Shown: positions 19,378-29,490 of the stretch, in pieces
Numbering within the stretch: position 1 is the first letter of the stretch
Layout: every line of letters starts with the position of its first letter
NCBI GenBank assembly: GCA_009930155.1
Contig: RZYX01000001.1
Span: forward strand, 21,934 to 85,933
DNA length: 64,000 nt
Reading direction: 5' to 3'
Source of the DNA: Clostridia bacterium
Lineage (GTDB): Bacteria > Bacillota_A > Clostridia > Oscillospirales > Acutalibacteraceae
Made by a program: the position numbers and the translations under genes
Notes under the pieces: generated by a model
Database searches by the model: none
What the model was told of the DNA's origin: nothing
Seen by the model: the letters and a program-made list of their open reading frames with translations, nothing else

Positions 19378-19510
19378 ATATAGTGAGTTTATTTATAAGA
19401 TAAGGCTTTTTATTAATATAATATCTATTTGTTTTCACCATTACAAAACTATCTCATAAAATAATAGTGAAGTTGTAGAAGATTTCAATATTATTATGGG
19501 AGGAAATGCT

Positions 19511-20341
19511 ATGGCGGATATAAGAGGTTGCGGGTGCAACCAACCAATCAAAGAAGCCGTATGTATCGATACAAAGAGGATATATGATTCCTGCGCAGAC
19601 AAAGATTGTATTTCGGGCATACAAGTTTGCTTCACTGATTGTGAACAAGCAAAAGTAAACTGTGCAAATTCAATTAGATGCAGAGGCTGTGATGTAACAA
19701 ATTGTTTTATAGATGTTGAAGAGGTGCCTTTCAATAGAGGTTTTTATTCGGTAGATATAACATTTTTTATTAAGGTTAGATTAGATGCATATACTTGTTC
19801 TATCACACCTTCTGTTCCTGTTGAGGGACTTGTTATTTTTACTAAAAAGGCAATTTTGTATGGTAGTGATGGAAGAGTAAAAACATTTTCATCAGAGTTC
19901 TCGCCAGATGAATTTGATGAACAACTTATACCTACAACGACAAATCCAATAGCGAAAGTACAGTGTGTAGATCCAATATGTCTTGATGCTAAACTTTGTC
20001 GCCCGTGTGATTGCTGTGAATTACCAGCTCAAAGTATTTCAAACATACCAGGGTGCGTATGTCGTCAGTTCGCTGGCTCATTCACACACAGTCAATGTGA
20101 AAAATCAGTAAGGGTTACACTGGGTCTGTTTTCAATCGTACAGCTTGAAAGGGATGTTCAGATTATGATACCATCCTATGACTTCTGCGTACCAACAAAA
20201 GAATGCAACAATGATAAGGACGATCCATGTAGTTCATTTAAAAAGATTAAATTCCCACTTGATGAATTTTTCCCACCAGAGCCAGGAGAATTTAATGATG
20301 ATGGTCCAGACATTATAGGCTGCTGCGGTTGTGGAGGATAA
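19511..20341 (+). CDS. Cysteine-rich protein of unknown function
   Basis: A 276-residue protein with 27 cysteines by my count, many as CxC, CC or CxxC: MADIRGCGCNQ at the start, RPCDCCELP in the middle and GCCGCGG at the end. There is no signal peptide or membrane helix. Two similar-looking halves each contain a beta-rich stretch (YSVDITFFIKVRL; VRVTLGLFSIVQL) between cysteine clusters. This suits a cross-linked spore coat or metal-binding protein, but I do not recognise the family. ATG 19511 follows GGGAGGA. It stands alone between two terminators. Confidence 0.75.
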   Translation: MADIRGCGCNQPIKEAVCIDTKRIYDSCADKDCISGIQVCFTDCEQAKVNCANSIRCRGCDVTNCFIDVEEVPFNRGFYSVDITFFIKVRLDAYTCSITPSVPVEGLVIFTKKAILYGSDGRVKTFSSEFSPDEFDEQLIPTTTNPIAKVQCVDPICLDAKLCRPCDCCELPAQSISNIPGCVCRQFAGSFTHSQCEKSVRVTLGLFSIVQLERDVQIMIPSYDFCVPTKECNNDKDDPCSSFKKIKFPLDEFFPPEPGEFNDDGPDIIGCCGCGG

Positions 20342-20372
20342 GTTAAAATTTGCAAGTGAAAATGAAATAACG

Positions 20373-20418
20373 AATAAAGAAAGCCAACTTGCTATTGCAA
20401 GTTGGTTTTCTTTATTGC
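20373..20418 (+). terminator. Terminator of the cysteine-rich gene
   Basis: A 20-bp stem (20373-20392 with 20397-20416, one G-U) and loop TATT. The core is GCCAACTTGC / GCAAGTTGGT. Confidence 0.93.
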
Positions 20419-20465
20419 TAAATTAGTTGACAATATATTTTATATTAAAATTGGCAAAAACAAAA

Positions 20466-20500
20466 TAAGAACATACTATTTTGAAAATAGTATGTTCTTA
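20466..20500 (-). terminator. Terminator of groEL (35-bp near-perfect palindrome)
   Basis: A 17-bp perfect inverted repeat, 20466-20482 with 20484-20500, around one central G. Read on the minus strand it is followed by a T-rich tract and lies 22 nt after the groEL stop. Confidence 0.85.
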
Positions 20501-20521
20501 AAATAGTAGCTAGTTTATGGA

Positions 20522-22195
<1,674 letters not shown>

Positions 22196-22201
22196 TTAAT
22201 A

Positions 22202-22486
22202 TTACTCAACAACTGCGAGAATATCACCTTGTTTTACAATGGTAAATTCATCATTATCAAGTTTAACTTCAGTTCCAGAATACTTTCCAATAATTACCTT
22301 GTCACCGACATTAACATACATTGTTACTTCTTTGCCGTCAACAATTCCACCAGGTCCAACAGCAACGATTTCTGCGATTTCTGGCTTTTCTTGTGCAGAT
22401 GCAGCAAGAATTATACCACTTTTGGTTGACTCTTCAGCCTCAACTGATTTTACAACAACACGGTCTGCAAGTGGTTTGATTGTCAT
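22202..22486 (-). CDS. groS: Co-chaperonin GroES
   Basis: A 94-residue co-chaperonin, the lid of the GroEL cage. It begins MTIKPLADRVVVK and carries a mobile loop (AEESTKSGIILAA), then GVGPGGI-like and GDKVIIGKYSGTEVK segments. Length is exact for the family. First gene of the heat-shock operon; SD AGGAGG precedes it. Confidence 0.98.
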   Translation of the reverse strand: MTIKPLADRVVVKSVEAEESTKSGIILAASAQEKPEIAEIVAVGPGGIVDGKEVTMYVNVGDKVIIGKYSGTEVKLDNDEFTIVKQGDILAVVE

Positions 22487-22520
22487 ATAAATTCCTCCTA
22501 AAAAGTATAATATTAGAATG

Positions 22521-22547
22521 TTAGCACTCTACTGTCTTGAGTGCTAA
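22521..22547. promoter_or_regulatory. CIRCE operator (HrcA binding site)
   Basis: A perfect CIRCE: TTAGCACTC (22521-22529), nine bases, GAGTGCTAA (22539-22547), between the groES promoter and start. It implies an HrcA repressor elsewhere in the genome. Confidence 0.97.
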
Positions 22548-22551
22548 AACT

Positions 22552-22580
22552 ATTGTAGACATTTATACACTAAAAATCAA
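22552..22580 (-). promoter_or_regulatory. Promoter of groES-groEL
   Basis: On the minus strand TTGATT (22580-22575), 17-nt spacer, TACAAT (22557-22552). CIRCE begins 4 nt downstream, so HrcA would cover the transcription start. Confidence 0.85.
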
Positions 22581-22616
22581 GTATTTTTCCTAAAGTTTAC
22601 AATTATGTAATATTTA

Positions 22617-22645
22617 TTGCAAACATATATTTAAGCAAGTATAAT
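22617..22645 (+). promoter_or_regulatory. Promoter of the O-antigen ligase-like gene
   Basis: TTGCAA (22617-22622), 17-nt spacer, TATAAT (22640-22645). Transcription would start near 22652, too close for an ATG at 22659, so the start at 22680 is preferred. Confidence 0.75.
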
Positions 22646-22679
22646 GTTATGACTTAGTATGAAACGAGGTACTTATAAA

Positions 22680-24101
22680 ATGAAAGAAAAGAGCACGGTT
22701 ATATTAGAGAGATTCCGTAGTTTTTTAATGTCAGAATATTTTATGGCAATTTCTTTTGTTATCGCTGCAATAATAGTATTGACTAGGCAGGAGATATATG
22801 GTGCAATTGGATTTATCTTAATTATTGCTGCACTACTTATAATTTGTGATGATGTTATAGTGACTACTTTACCATTTTTGTTATTGTCATGTTTCGCATC
22901 TAAATGTAAGGGATCATTTGATATCTTTATAGGTTTTTGGTGGGTTGCAATAATAATAATATTTTCAGTTGTTTTTCATTTCGTATTTTATAGAAAGCAA
23001 AAAGATTATTCAATGGGCAAAAGCTTTTGGGCAATATTCGTTGTTTCAATTGCCGTAACATTGGGCGGTGCTGGAATAATTACGGCTAAGGAATACTTTG
23101 CAGGTGTTTCATTGTATAATATTGCTGGTCTTGGGTTTGGAATGCTTTTGGCATATTTTTTAATGAACGCATCTTTTAAACCAAGTGACAAATATATGTT
23201 TAGTGACCGTTTTTCAAAGATAATGGTAGCAACAGCGGTATTTTGTTGTTTTATGATAGTTCATCATTATATAATGTATATAGATAGTTTTTTTGCAAAC
23301 CCTAGAATATTGCAATTTCAGTGGAGAAATAACATTTCTACAATGCTGATGCTTGCAATGCCGTTTGTATTTTATATGGCAGCTAAGAAAACTCGATATT
23401 TACTTTTTGGCATATTTATATATGGATGTTTGTTACTTACGGGTTCAAGAGGTGGGATGCTTTTTGGCGGTATTGAATTTGGAATTTGCGTTATAACTTT
23501 GCTTATTGTAGATAAAAAGAAAAGAAAATTAAACATTACAATATTTGCAGTAATTATTTTAATTGCATTAATATCAATGCCAGACCTTAAAGGTTTGCTT
23601 TCAAAAACACTGGAGCGATTTGTATCATTTAAAGAAAACAAGATAAGACTTGGGTTATATACTAGAGCAGTAGAAGATTTTAAATCAAATCCCATTACAG
23701 GTAGAGGAATTGGATATATGGGTAATAGAGATATACATAAATCTGTTGAGTTTGCTCTTTGCTGGTATCATTCAACTCCATTCCAGATAATTGGAAGCTT
23801 TGGAGTTATCGGTATTGTAGCGTACTTATTTCAATACATAACCCGAATAAAAATCTTTATTCAAAATAGAAAGAACTTTTTTAATATTACTATATTTATT
23901 TCATATATAGGTGTCGAACTTATGTCGCTTGTAAATCCAGGAGTTTTCTCGGCAATTCCATATTTACTTATCGTTACCATGTTTTTTGTTATTATCGACA
24001 AATGCAATGTCCAAGGGGATGTGGATGAATATATAGAACTTCGGGCAGGCAATACATTAAAAGAAAAAGAGCTACAAAAGATAAATTCAGAAGAAAATTA
24101 A
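22680..24101 (+). CDS. O-antigen ligase/polymerase-like membrane protein (Wzy_C type)
   Basis: A 473-residue protein with about ten to twelve hydrophobic helices. The long loop holds LLTGSRGG and NPITGRGIGYMGN, both typical of the O-antigen ligase/Wzy domain (PF04932 type), and a WYHSTPFQ segment. In Firmicutes such proteins polymerise or attach cell-surface polysaccharide or teichuronic-like chains. The acceptor is unknown, and no glycosyltransferase genes are beside it. GAGG at 22666-22669 supports ATG 22680. Confidence 0.8.
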   Translation: MKEKSTVILERFRSFLMSEYFMAISFVIAAIIVLTRQEIYGAIGFILIIAALLIICDDVIVTTLPFLLLSCFASKCKGSFDIFIGFWWVAIIIIFSVVFHFVFYRKQKDYSMGKSFWAIFVVSIAVTLGGAGIITAKEYFAGVSLYNIAGLGFGMLLAYFLMNASFKPSDKYMFSDRFSKIMVATAVFCCFMIVHHYIMYIDSFFANPRILQFQWRNNISTMLMLAMPFVFYMAAKKTRYLLFGIFIYGCLLLTGSRGGMLFGGIEFGICVITLLIVDKKKRKLNITIFAVIILIALISMPDLKGLLSKTLERFVSFKENKIRLGLYTRAVEDFKSNPITGRGIGYMGNRDIHKSVEFALCWYHSTPFQIIGSFGVIGIVAYLFQYITRIKIFIQNRKNFFNITIFISYIGVELMSLVNPGVFSAIPYLLIVTMFFVIIDKCNVQGDVDEYIELRAGNTLKEKELQKINSEEN

Positions 24102-24116
24102 AATATAAAAACAATA

Positions 24117-24150
24117 AATGGAGTGTCCGAAAGGATACTCCATTTTTATA
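24117..24150 (+). terminator. Terminator after the O-antigen ligase-like gene
   Basis: GGAGTGTCC (24121-24129), GAAA tetraloop, GGATACTCC (24134-24142) with one G-U, flanked by AAAT and ATTTTTAT. Confidence 0.9.
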
Positions 24151-24197
24151 ATATACAAGTATAAAAAGTTTCATAGAATATAATAATAGCTTATATA

Positions 24198-25049
24198 TTA
24201 TTCTAAAATGTTTTCAAAAAATTGCTCGCTGGATTTGCCGTTTGGTCTGTTAAATCGTCCAAGGCTCATAAGGTCAGTGGAGCTATTAATAATATTAATG
24301 CGTTTTCTACAAGTCATTGCAGCATTGAACCCCATCTCTTTCAAAATCTTTTTTGAAAGTCCAGAGTTATATCCAAAGGGATAGACAAATGTATTTGGTT
24401 TAAATCCTGTTTTTTCAAATAATAGTTCCTGCATTTTTCCCGCATCTTGTTTAAGGGCAATTTGATACAGTTCTTCACTTTCACCACATTTTTTTCTAGT
24501 TCCAATTCTATCGCCTGTCTGGTTATGCATATTATATGAATGGTTTTGAATTTCAATATTTTTACTTTTGCTTAATTCTTCAATCTCGTTCCAATTCATA
24601 TATAAGTCATCAACTGCATTGTTTTGCATTTCAGTGGAATGGTCAGTATACGCACCAACAAAGGAAACAACAGCACACATATTATATTGCTTAAGAAGGG
24701 GATAGGCAAATGTGTACATACTTTTAAAGCCGTCGTCAAAACATATCATAACGGGCTTTTGGGGTAGTTCATCTCCCTTTAGGCAATGGTTTATTAGCTG
24801 TGTCATATTAATTGTTGTATATCCTTTTTCTTTTATGTATTTAAGGTCGTTGTTAAGTTGCTCTGGTGTAATGGCATAGTCATTTAGTTGCTCGCTATTT
24901 GTTGTAATATTATGATAAATAATTATTGGCAGTTTTATGCCTCTTTCCTTTTTAAGTGTTATCGTTGGAGCAATCGAAATTAAAGAAACAAAAATGAGTA
25001 GGACACAAAGACCTGCAAAAATTTTGTGCCCAGTAAGTTTGAACACCAA
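24198..25049 (-). CDS. Membrane-anchored polysaccharide deacetylase (CE4/NodB)
   Basis: A 283-residue protein with an N-terminal helix (about residues 9-28) and an extracytoplasmic NodB domain. Motif 1 is CFDDGF with the catalytic and metal Asp pair; motif 2 is NHSYNMH (HxxxH); motif 3 is YPFGYN. Such enzymes remove acetyl groups from peptidoglycan or other N-acetylglucosamine polymers. The YHNIT segment near residue 45 is frequent in this subfamily. Convergent with the ligase-like gene. Confidence 0.9.
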   Translation of the reverse strand: MVFKLTGHKIFAGLCVLLIFVSLISIAPTITLKKERGIKLPIIIYHNITTNSEQLNDYAITPEQLNNDLKYIKEKGYTTINMTQLINHCLKGDELPQKPVMICFDDGFKSMYTFAYPLLKQYNMCAVVSFVGAYTDHSTEMQNNAVDDLYMNWNEIEELSKSKNIEIQNHSYNMHNQTGDRIGTRKKCGESEELYQIALKQDAGKMQELLFEKTGFKPNTFVYPFGYNSGLSKKILKEMGFNAAMTCRKRINIINSSTDLMSLGRFNRPNGKSSEQFFENILE

Positions 25050-25150
25050 AATATATCACCCCTCTATCATTATAAATATAGATAATATACTTGGATTATA
25101 TACGAGTGTTTTGTAAATTTAAAAAATATTTATGTTGTTAGGAGAAGAAG

Positions 25151-26968
25151 ATGGAAGACATAGTAAACATAATAACATCTATAAATGGTGCGATAAATAG
25201 CCTTGTATGGGGCATACCTATGATTGCTCTAATTATATGTACAGGCGTTTATATGACTGTTCGCACACAATTTTTTCAGCTAAGGCGTGCAAAAGAAATT
25301 GGTAAAGAGACTTTATTTGCAATATTTACAAAAAAATCAGTAACCAAAACAAAAGATAAAAAAGCAATAACACAGTTTCAGTCACTCACAACAGCACTTG
25401 CATCAACAATTGGAACAGGTAATATAGCAGGTGTTGCGACCGCAATTGCAATTGGTGGTCCTGGTGCAGTTTTTTGGATGTGGATTTCTGCTTTTTTTGG
25501 AATGATGACAATATATTCAGAAAATGTACTGGGAATATATTTTAGAAAAAGGAACAAAGACGGGGAATGGTCTGGAGGTTCGATGTATTACATTGAAGAA
25601 GGACTAAAGGATAAAAAAGTATTAGGAAAACTTGCAAAACCACTATCAATAACATTTGCATTGTTTTGTGTTTTTGCATCCTTTGGAATAGGAAATATGA
25701 CGCAGGTCAACTCCATTTCAAGTGCAATGGAATCCACCTTTAATATTCCAACATTAACAACGGGTATAATACTTGCGGTTATTACTGCACTTGTTATTTT
25801 TGGTGGAATCAAGAGAATAGGCAAGGTGACTGAAAAATTAGTTCCTTTTATGGCACTGATTTATATTGCAGGGACACTTATAATATTTTTTATGAACTTT
25901 AAGCAAATACCATATGTGTTTTATAGTATATTTTCAAATGCATTCAGTTTTTTGTCAATTGCAGGTGGTGTAGGTGGATACGCTATAAATCGTGCAGTAT
26001 CAATGGGCTTTAAGCGTGGTATATTTTCAAACGAAGCAGGTCTTGGCTCATCTGTCATGGTGCATTGTGCCTCAGATGTTAAAGAACCTGTTGTGCAGGG
26101 GATGTGGGGGATATTTGAGGTCTTTATTGATACAATCGTAGTCTGTACCCTTACAGCTTTTGTTTTGCTTTCAAGCACCTGTGATGCAGTGACAATGGAA
26201 GAGGCACTTTCAAATGTTTCAACATCAACACAGTATTTTAGAATATATGGCGACAATAATTATTTAGGTACAATTAATCTTATTGACAGTGTTGCTAATG
26301 AATCAATAGTTTTGGCGGATAAAAGCACATCACAAAAGGATATGGGTGTTCCTATTAAAATAAGAACAGAAAACGGTCAGGAATTGATTGCGAATACAAT
26401 TAGAAGTGATAAAAAATCAGAAAATGATTATATATATACGAATATAATGTCTGTTAAAGGTATACCAAAAACGGATGCGAATGGCAAAGTTCAAAAGGAT
26501 GAGAATGGAAAGCCTGTTTTAAAATCTGTAAATATTACACCTGTCAGTGGAGTTCCACTTGTTGGTTACGCACTTTCTCAGCATTTTGGACATTTTGCAG
26601 ACAAAATGTTGGCTTTCGCTATTTTGCTTTTTGCATTTTCAACGGTGCTTGGTTGGTCTTTTTATGGAACAAAATCAATGGAATATATCTTTGGAACAAA
26701 TTCAACCATTATATATAAAGTGTTGTTTATATCAGTAATTATAATTGGTGCTACAATGAACCTTCAGCTGGTTTGGGATATTTCAGACACTTTAAATGCA
26801 CTTATGGCCATACCAAATCTTATAGGCGTTTTGTCGTTATCTGGGCTTGTAATTAAAATCACAAAGAACTATACAGCAAGGAAACTAGTCAAAAAGCCAA
26901 CATATGAAACACCAATGTATTCAGCATACCCAGAAATTCAAAAAGAACAGGAGAAAAATAGCTTTTAA
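25151..26968 (+). CDS. AgcS family sodium:alanine symporter with a large insertion
   Basis: A 605-residue Na+/amino-acid symporter. The signature TGNIAGVATAIAIGGPGAVF is near the N-terminus, and FSNEAGLGSSVMVH is in the middle. Normal AgcS proteins have about 450-480 residues. Here a soluble insert of about 100-120 residues with polar, Lys/Asp/Asn-rich sequence (about residues 350-465) lies before GYALSQHFG and the last helices. The insert is seen; its role is unknown. The ATG follows AGGAGAAG. It ends in a strong terminator shared with the convergent lipoprotein gene. Confidence 0.92.
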   Translation: MEDIVNIITSINGAINSLVWGIPMIALIICTGVYMTVRTQFFQLRRAKEIGKETLFAIFTKKSVTKTKDKKAITQFQSLTTALASTIGTGNIAGVATAIAIGGPGAVFWMWISAFFGMMTIYSENVLGIYFRKRNKDGEWSGGSMYYIEEGLKDKKVLGKLAKPLSITFALFCVFASFGIGNMTQVNSISSAMESTFNIPTLTTGIILAVITALVIFGGIKRIGKVTEKLVPFMALIYIAGTLIIFFMNFKQIPYVFYSIFSNAFSFLSIAGGVGGYAINRAVSMGFKRGIFSNEAGLGSSVMVHCASDVKEPVVQGMWGIFEVFIDTIVVCTLTAFVLLSSTCDAVTMEEALSNVSTSTQYFRIYGDNNYLGTINLIDSVANESIVLADKSTSQKDMGVPIKIRTENGQELIANTIRSDKKSENDYIYTNIMSVKGIPKTDANGKVQKDENGKPVLKSVNITPVSGVPLVGYALSQHFGHFADKMLAFAILLFAFSTVLGWSFYGTKSMEYIFGTNSTIIYKVLFISVIIIGATMNLQLVWDISDTLNALMAIPNLIGVLSLSGLVIKITKNYTARKLVKKPTYETPMYSAYPEIQKEQEKNSF

Positions 26969-26972
26969 AATA

Positions 26973-27025
26973 AAAACCATTGGCAAACAGCGATTAATAA
27001 GCTGTTTGCCAATGGTTTTAATCTA
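26973..27025. terminator. Bidirectional terminator
   Basis: A perfect 19-bp stem, 26973-26991 with 27001-27019, and a 9-nt loop (core GGCAAACAGC). A/T tracts on both sides serve the convergent genes. Confidence 0.93.
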
Positions 27026-27047
27026 TATGTAATTTTATTATGCTAGT

Positions 27048-27632
27048 TTATATTGAATTTTCTGATAAAGATGTTTCAAAAAATACTTGTGAGTTTTCTT
27101 TTGCAGTTACTTTGATTTCATTATCGCAAAAGTCAAGTTCAAGAGTGTATGTGCTTGCAACGGATGCTAAAGCAGTTGTAAAATCATCACGATCTACAAC
27201 ATTATTAATAATATCGTTAATGTTTGCAGATGTGTTTAAGTTGCCACTTTTTATAGCACCGCCAACTTCATCAGGGTAGCCTTTTTGTACTTTGGATTCA
27301 ATGATTTTTTTGTTATCAATATCAATCGTTAGAGTAACTTTTGTAGCATCGCCATTATTCTCTCCATAATAAATGAAATATGCAGTGCCACTTTTAAAAT
27401 TGCCGTCAGGAGCAGATACTAAAACATTATTAAGTGTAATATCGGCACTAACTTTTTGGGCTAGTATATCTGTTTGAATTTTAATAGAATCTATGGATTC
27501 AAAATCCTTTTCAAGTTCTATACTTGTTGATTGTGATTTTTCACTTTTGGTATGTGAATCACTATAACTGTTACACCCTACAAGGGAGATTCCGATAAGG
27601 CCTGCTAAAGCAATTGAAATAAGTTTTTTCAT
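27048..27632 (-). CDS. Lipoprotein of unknown function
   Basis: A 194-residue secreted lipoprotein. The signal peptide MKKLISIALAGLIGISLVGC ends in a lipobox LVGC, with the Cys as the lipid site. A Ser/Lys/Glu linker and a single compact domain with TAYFIYYGENNGDAT and a late LELDFCDNEIKVTAKE follow. I do not recognise the domain. A solitary gene convergent with the AgcS gene. Confidence 0.75.
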   Translation of the reverse strand: MKKLISIALAGLIGISLVGCNSYSDSHTKSEKSQSTSIELEKDFESIDSIKIQTDILAQKVSADITLNNVLVSAPDGNFKSGTAYFIYYGENNGDATKVTLTIDIDNKKIIESKVQKGYPDEVGGAIKSGNLNTSANINDIINNVVDRDDFTTALASVASTYTLELDFCDNEIKVTAKENSQVFFETSLSENSI

Positions 27633-27851
27633 AAATAAGATACATCCTTCACTTAATTTGTTTGAATTGTATCACAATGAACACAGATAATATAAGGTGT
27701 TATTTCTTAACAATTTTTTAATAAATTAAGAACGATTTTTTATGCTATGGAATATTAAGCAGCAGTGACAGAAACGGAAAAATCACAATTATTTTAAAAA
27801 AATCCACTCTCTTAATATGCTATGCATAAAAAGAGAGAGTTAATTTGTCTT
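27633..27851. other. 219-bp intergenic region
   Basis: It holds the lipoprotein promoter region (minus strand) and, at 27806-27840, a weak ACTCTC...GAGAGT hairpin that may end the downstream minus-strand gene. Nothing else is seen. Confidence 0.4.
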
Positions 27852-28154
27852 TTAAAATGAAAAATCAATAACACCACGAGAATTTGTAACCTTTGCAACA
27901 TAATTTGCAACTTTTTGATGTTCAGGATGTACTTTATAGGTTTGTAAGTCGTCTAAGTTTTCAAACTCAGTAATTAGTGCAAGGTCGTATGACATTTCGG
28001 TGTGAGAAATATCATTGCCAAGCTGAATATACTTGATTTCAGGAATAATTGGCTCTAATGCAAGTAAACCATTTTTAACAATATTCATATTTTCGTCTTT
28101 TGTCTTGCCTTCTGCAGTGTCATTAAAATTCCACATAACTATGTGTTTAATCAT
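27852..28154 (-). CDS. Dabb family (stress-responsive A/B barrel) protein
   Basis: A 100-residue protein with the dimeric alpha/beta barrel pattern: MIKHIVMWNF at the start, a central YDLALITEFENLDDLQTY and HPEHQKVANYV near the end. These are the usual Dabb conserved stretches. Biochemical roles vary and none can be fixed here. SD AGGAG lies before the ATG. Monocistronic. Confidence 0.85.
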   Translation of the reverse strand: MIKHIVMWNFNDTAEGKTKDENMNIVKNGLLALEPIIPEIKYIQLGNDISHTEMSYDLALITEFENLDDLQTYKVHPEHQKVANYVAKVTNSRGVIDFSF

Positions 28155-28472
28155 AAAAACAACTCCTAAAATAAATATTTTGACATATTAAATGAACAAA
28201 AGCAGATTTTGTATTTCAAAAATCTTACTTTTTGTCTTACATTATTGTATCACCGTTTGAGTGTATTGCCAACACTTTAAGAAACATTTAATTATAGGCT
28301 TTTACGCAAATAATTGTTTTGACTTGCATGTTGACTTGTATGTTTTTGTTTTTTATTGTTTTCTATGTATTCTCTTGTATTTAAAGAAAAATAAAAGCCT
28401 TGTAAAAAACGTAATAAATACGTAACAACTGTTGATCGCTTTTTGCTATTTACGCCTATTTCGTCACAAAAT
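28155..28472. other. Intergenic region, no convincing gene
   Basis: An AT-rich stretch between the Dabb gene and the tRNA-Pro terminator. It carries a 65-codon minus-strand frame (28292-28489) that overlaps the tRNA-Pro terminator and has no clear SD; I do not call it a gene. Confidence 0.4.
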
Positions 28473-28517
28473 AGAACCGCATCAAACAACCAATAAATGG
28501 CTATCTGATGCGGCTCT
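28470..28517 (-). terminator. Terminator of tRNA-Pro
   Basis: AGAACCGCATCA (28473-28484) pairs with TGATGCGGCTCT (28506-28517). On the minus strand the hairpin follows the tRNA and leads into ATTTTGT. Confidence 0.7.
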
Positions 28518-28531
28518 TACGTATTTCTATA

Positions 28532-28607
28532 TGGTCCGAGTGGCGAGACTTGAACTCACGGCCTCTTGACCCCCAGTCAAGCGCGCTACCAACTGCGCTA
28601 CACCCGG
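28532..28607 (-). tRNA. tRNA-Pro (GGG)
   Basis: A 76-nt cloverleaf on the minus strand with encoded CCA. Acceptor CCGGGTG pairs with CACTCGG (one G-U); the anticodon stem CTTGA/TCAAG holds loop CTGGGGG, giving anticodon GGG; the T arm has GTTCAAG. Confidence 0.95.
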
Positions 28608-28776
28608 ATGTGTACAATATTAAGTTTAAAATTCTAAAATGCGTAAATAATTATAGCATATAAATATAATAAAATCAATATAAGGAACAGAATCAATATT
28701 ATCTTATAATATTTTTAATTAATCATTATTTTAAAATATATTGTTGAAAATAGTTTGAAAAGTATGTAAAAAGCTA

Positions 28777-28805
28777 TTGACACTTTACATATCATTTGCT
28801 ATAAT
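28777..28805 (+). promoter_or_regulatory. Consensus promoter of tRNA-Leu(GAG)
   Basis: Exact consensus TTGACA (28777-28782), 17-nt spacer, TATAAT (28800-28805), 12 nt before the tRNA. Confidence 0.93.
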
Positions 28806-28817
28806 AAACAACGTCGC

Positions 28818-28901
28818 GCGAGAGTGGCGGAATCGGCAGACGCGCACGTTTGAGGGGCGTGTGGTAATCCCATACGGGTTCAAGTCCCGTCTCTCGCACC
28901 A
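28818..28901 (+). tRNA. tRNA-Leu (GAG)
   Basis: 84 nt with encoded CCA. Acceptor GCGAGAG/CTCTCGC; anticodon stem CACGT/GCGTG with loop TTGAGGG gives GAG; a long variable arm as expected for class II tRNA-Leu. Confidence 0.95.
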
Positions 28902-28906
28902 TACTC

Positions 28907-28942
28907 AAACGGCTGGTTTTTTAACCTGCCGTTTGTTTTTTT
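28907..28942 (+). terminator. Terminator of tRNA-Leu(GAG)
   Basis: AAACGGC (28907-28913) and GCCGTTT (28928-28934), with inner GGTT/AACC, then a run of T. Confidence 0.9.
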
Positions 28943-29000
28943 AATAAAATCAAGTCAGTGATTTTGTATAACGTTATTCGTACTAATAAGAGGTGCGTAA

Positions 29001-29366
29001 ATGCTTAAAAAGTATTTTCTTTATCTTGTTCGTTGGCAACTTAGCACGCCAATCCTTGCAGTTGTTTTAGTGTGGCTTTCTGACATAAGTACATTGTGGG
29101 CTACAGTTATAGCTAATCTTATTGGAGGACTTATCTTCTTTTGGGTTGATAAGTTTATATTCAAAAAGGCATATACAAAGAGTCCTCTGTGGGAAATAAA
29201 AGATTATGTTAAGTGCGAAGATTGTGGTGATGTAGGTAGAGGTTATCGAATTGTTGAATGGCTTGATTATAACCGTTCAGAAGATAAATCTCCAGAATAT
29301 AGATGCGAGCACTGCAAAGATAAGAAGATGGAAGAAGTAAGTAGCAAGCTTAAAAAGAAACAATAA
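29001..29366 (+). CDS. Small membrane protein with zinc-ribbon-like cysteines
   Basis: A 121-residue protein: two hydrophobic segments (about 8-27 and 33-52), then a cytosolic part with CEDCGD and CEHCKD, a C4 arrangement that could bind zinc, and a Lys-rich tail. SD AGAGGTG lies before the ATG. It sits between two tRNA-Leu genes. No family is recognised; I see only its build. Confidence 0.7.
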   Translation: MLKKYFLYLVRWQLSTPILAVVLVWLSDISTLWATVIANLIGGLIFFWVDKFIFKKAYTKSPLWEIKDYVKCEDCGDVGRGYRIVEWLDYNRSEDKSPEYRCEHCKDKKMEEVSSKLKKKQ

Positions 29367-29403
29367 TATAAGTTTTATAGTTCTTTTTAAGTTCAATATA
29401 TTT

Positions 29404-29490
29404 GCGGGTATGGCGGAACTGGCAGACGCGTATGATTCAGGTTCATATGTCTGTAAAGACATGCAGGTTCGATTCCTGTTACCCGCACCA
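29404..29490 (+). tRNA. tRNA-Leu (CAG)
   Basis: 87 nt with encoded CCA. Acceptor GCGGGTA/TACCCGC; anticodon stem TATGA/TCATA with loop TTCAGGT gives CAG; long variable arm. Foreign-looking DNA begins immediately after its 3' end. Confidence 0.95.

Noticed and set aside
28292..28489. 65-codon minus-strand frame near tRNA-Pro
   Set aside because: It overlaps the tRNA-Pro terminator hairpin, lacks an SD and has no recognisable pattern; perhaps an old integrase tail but not supportable.
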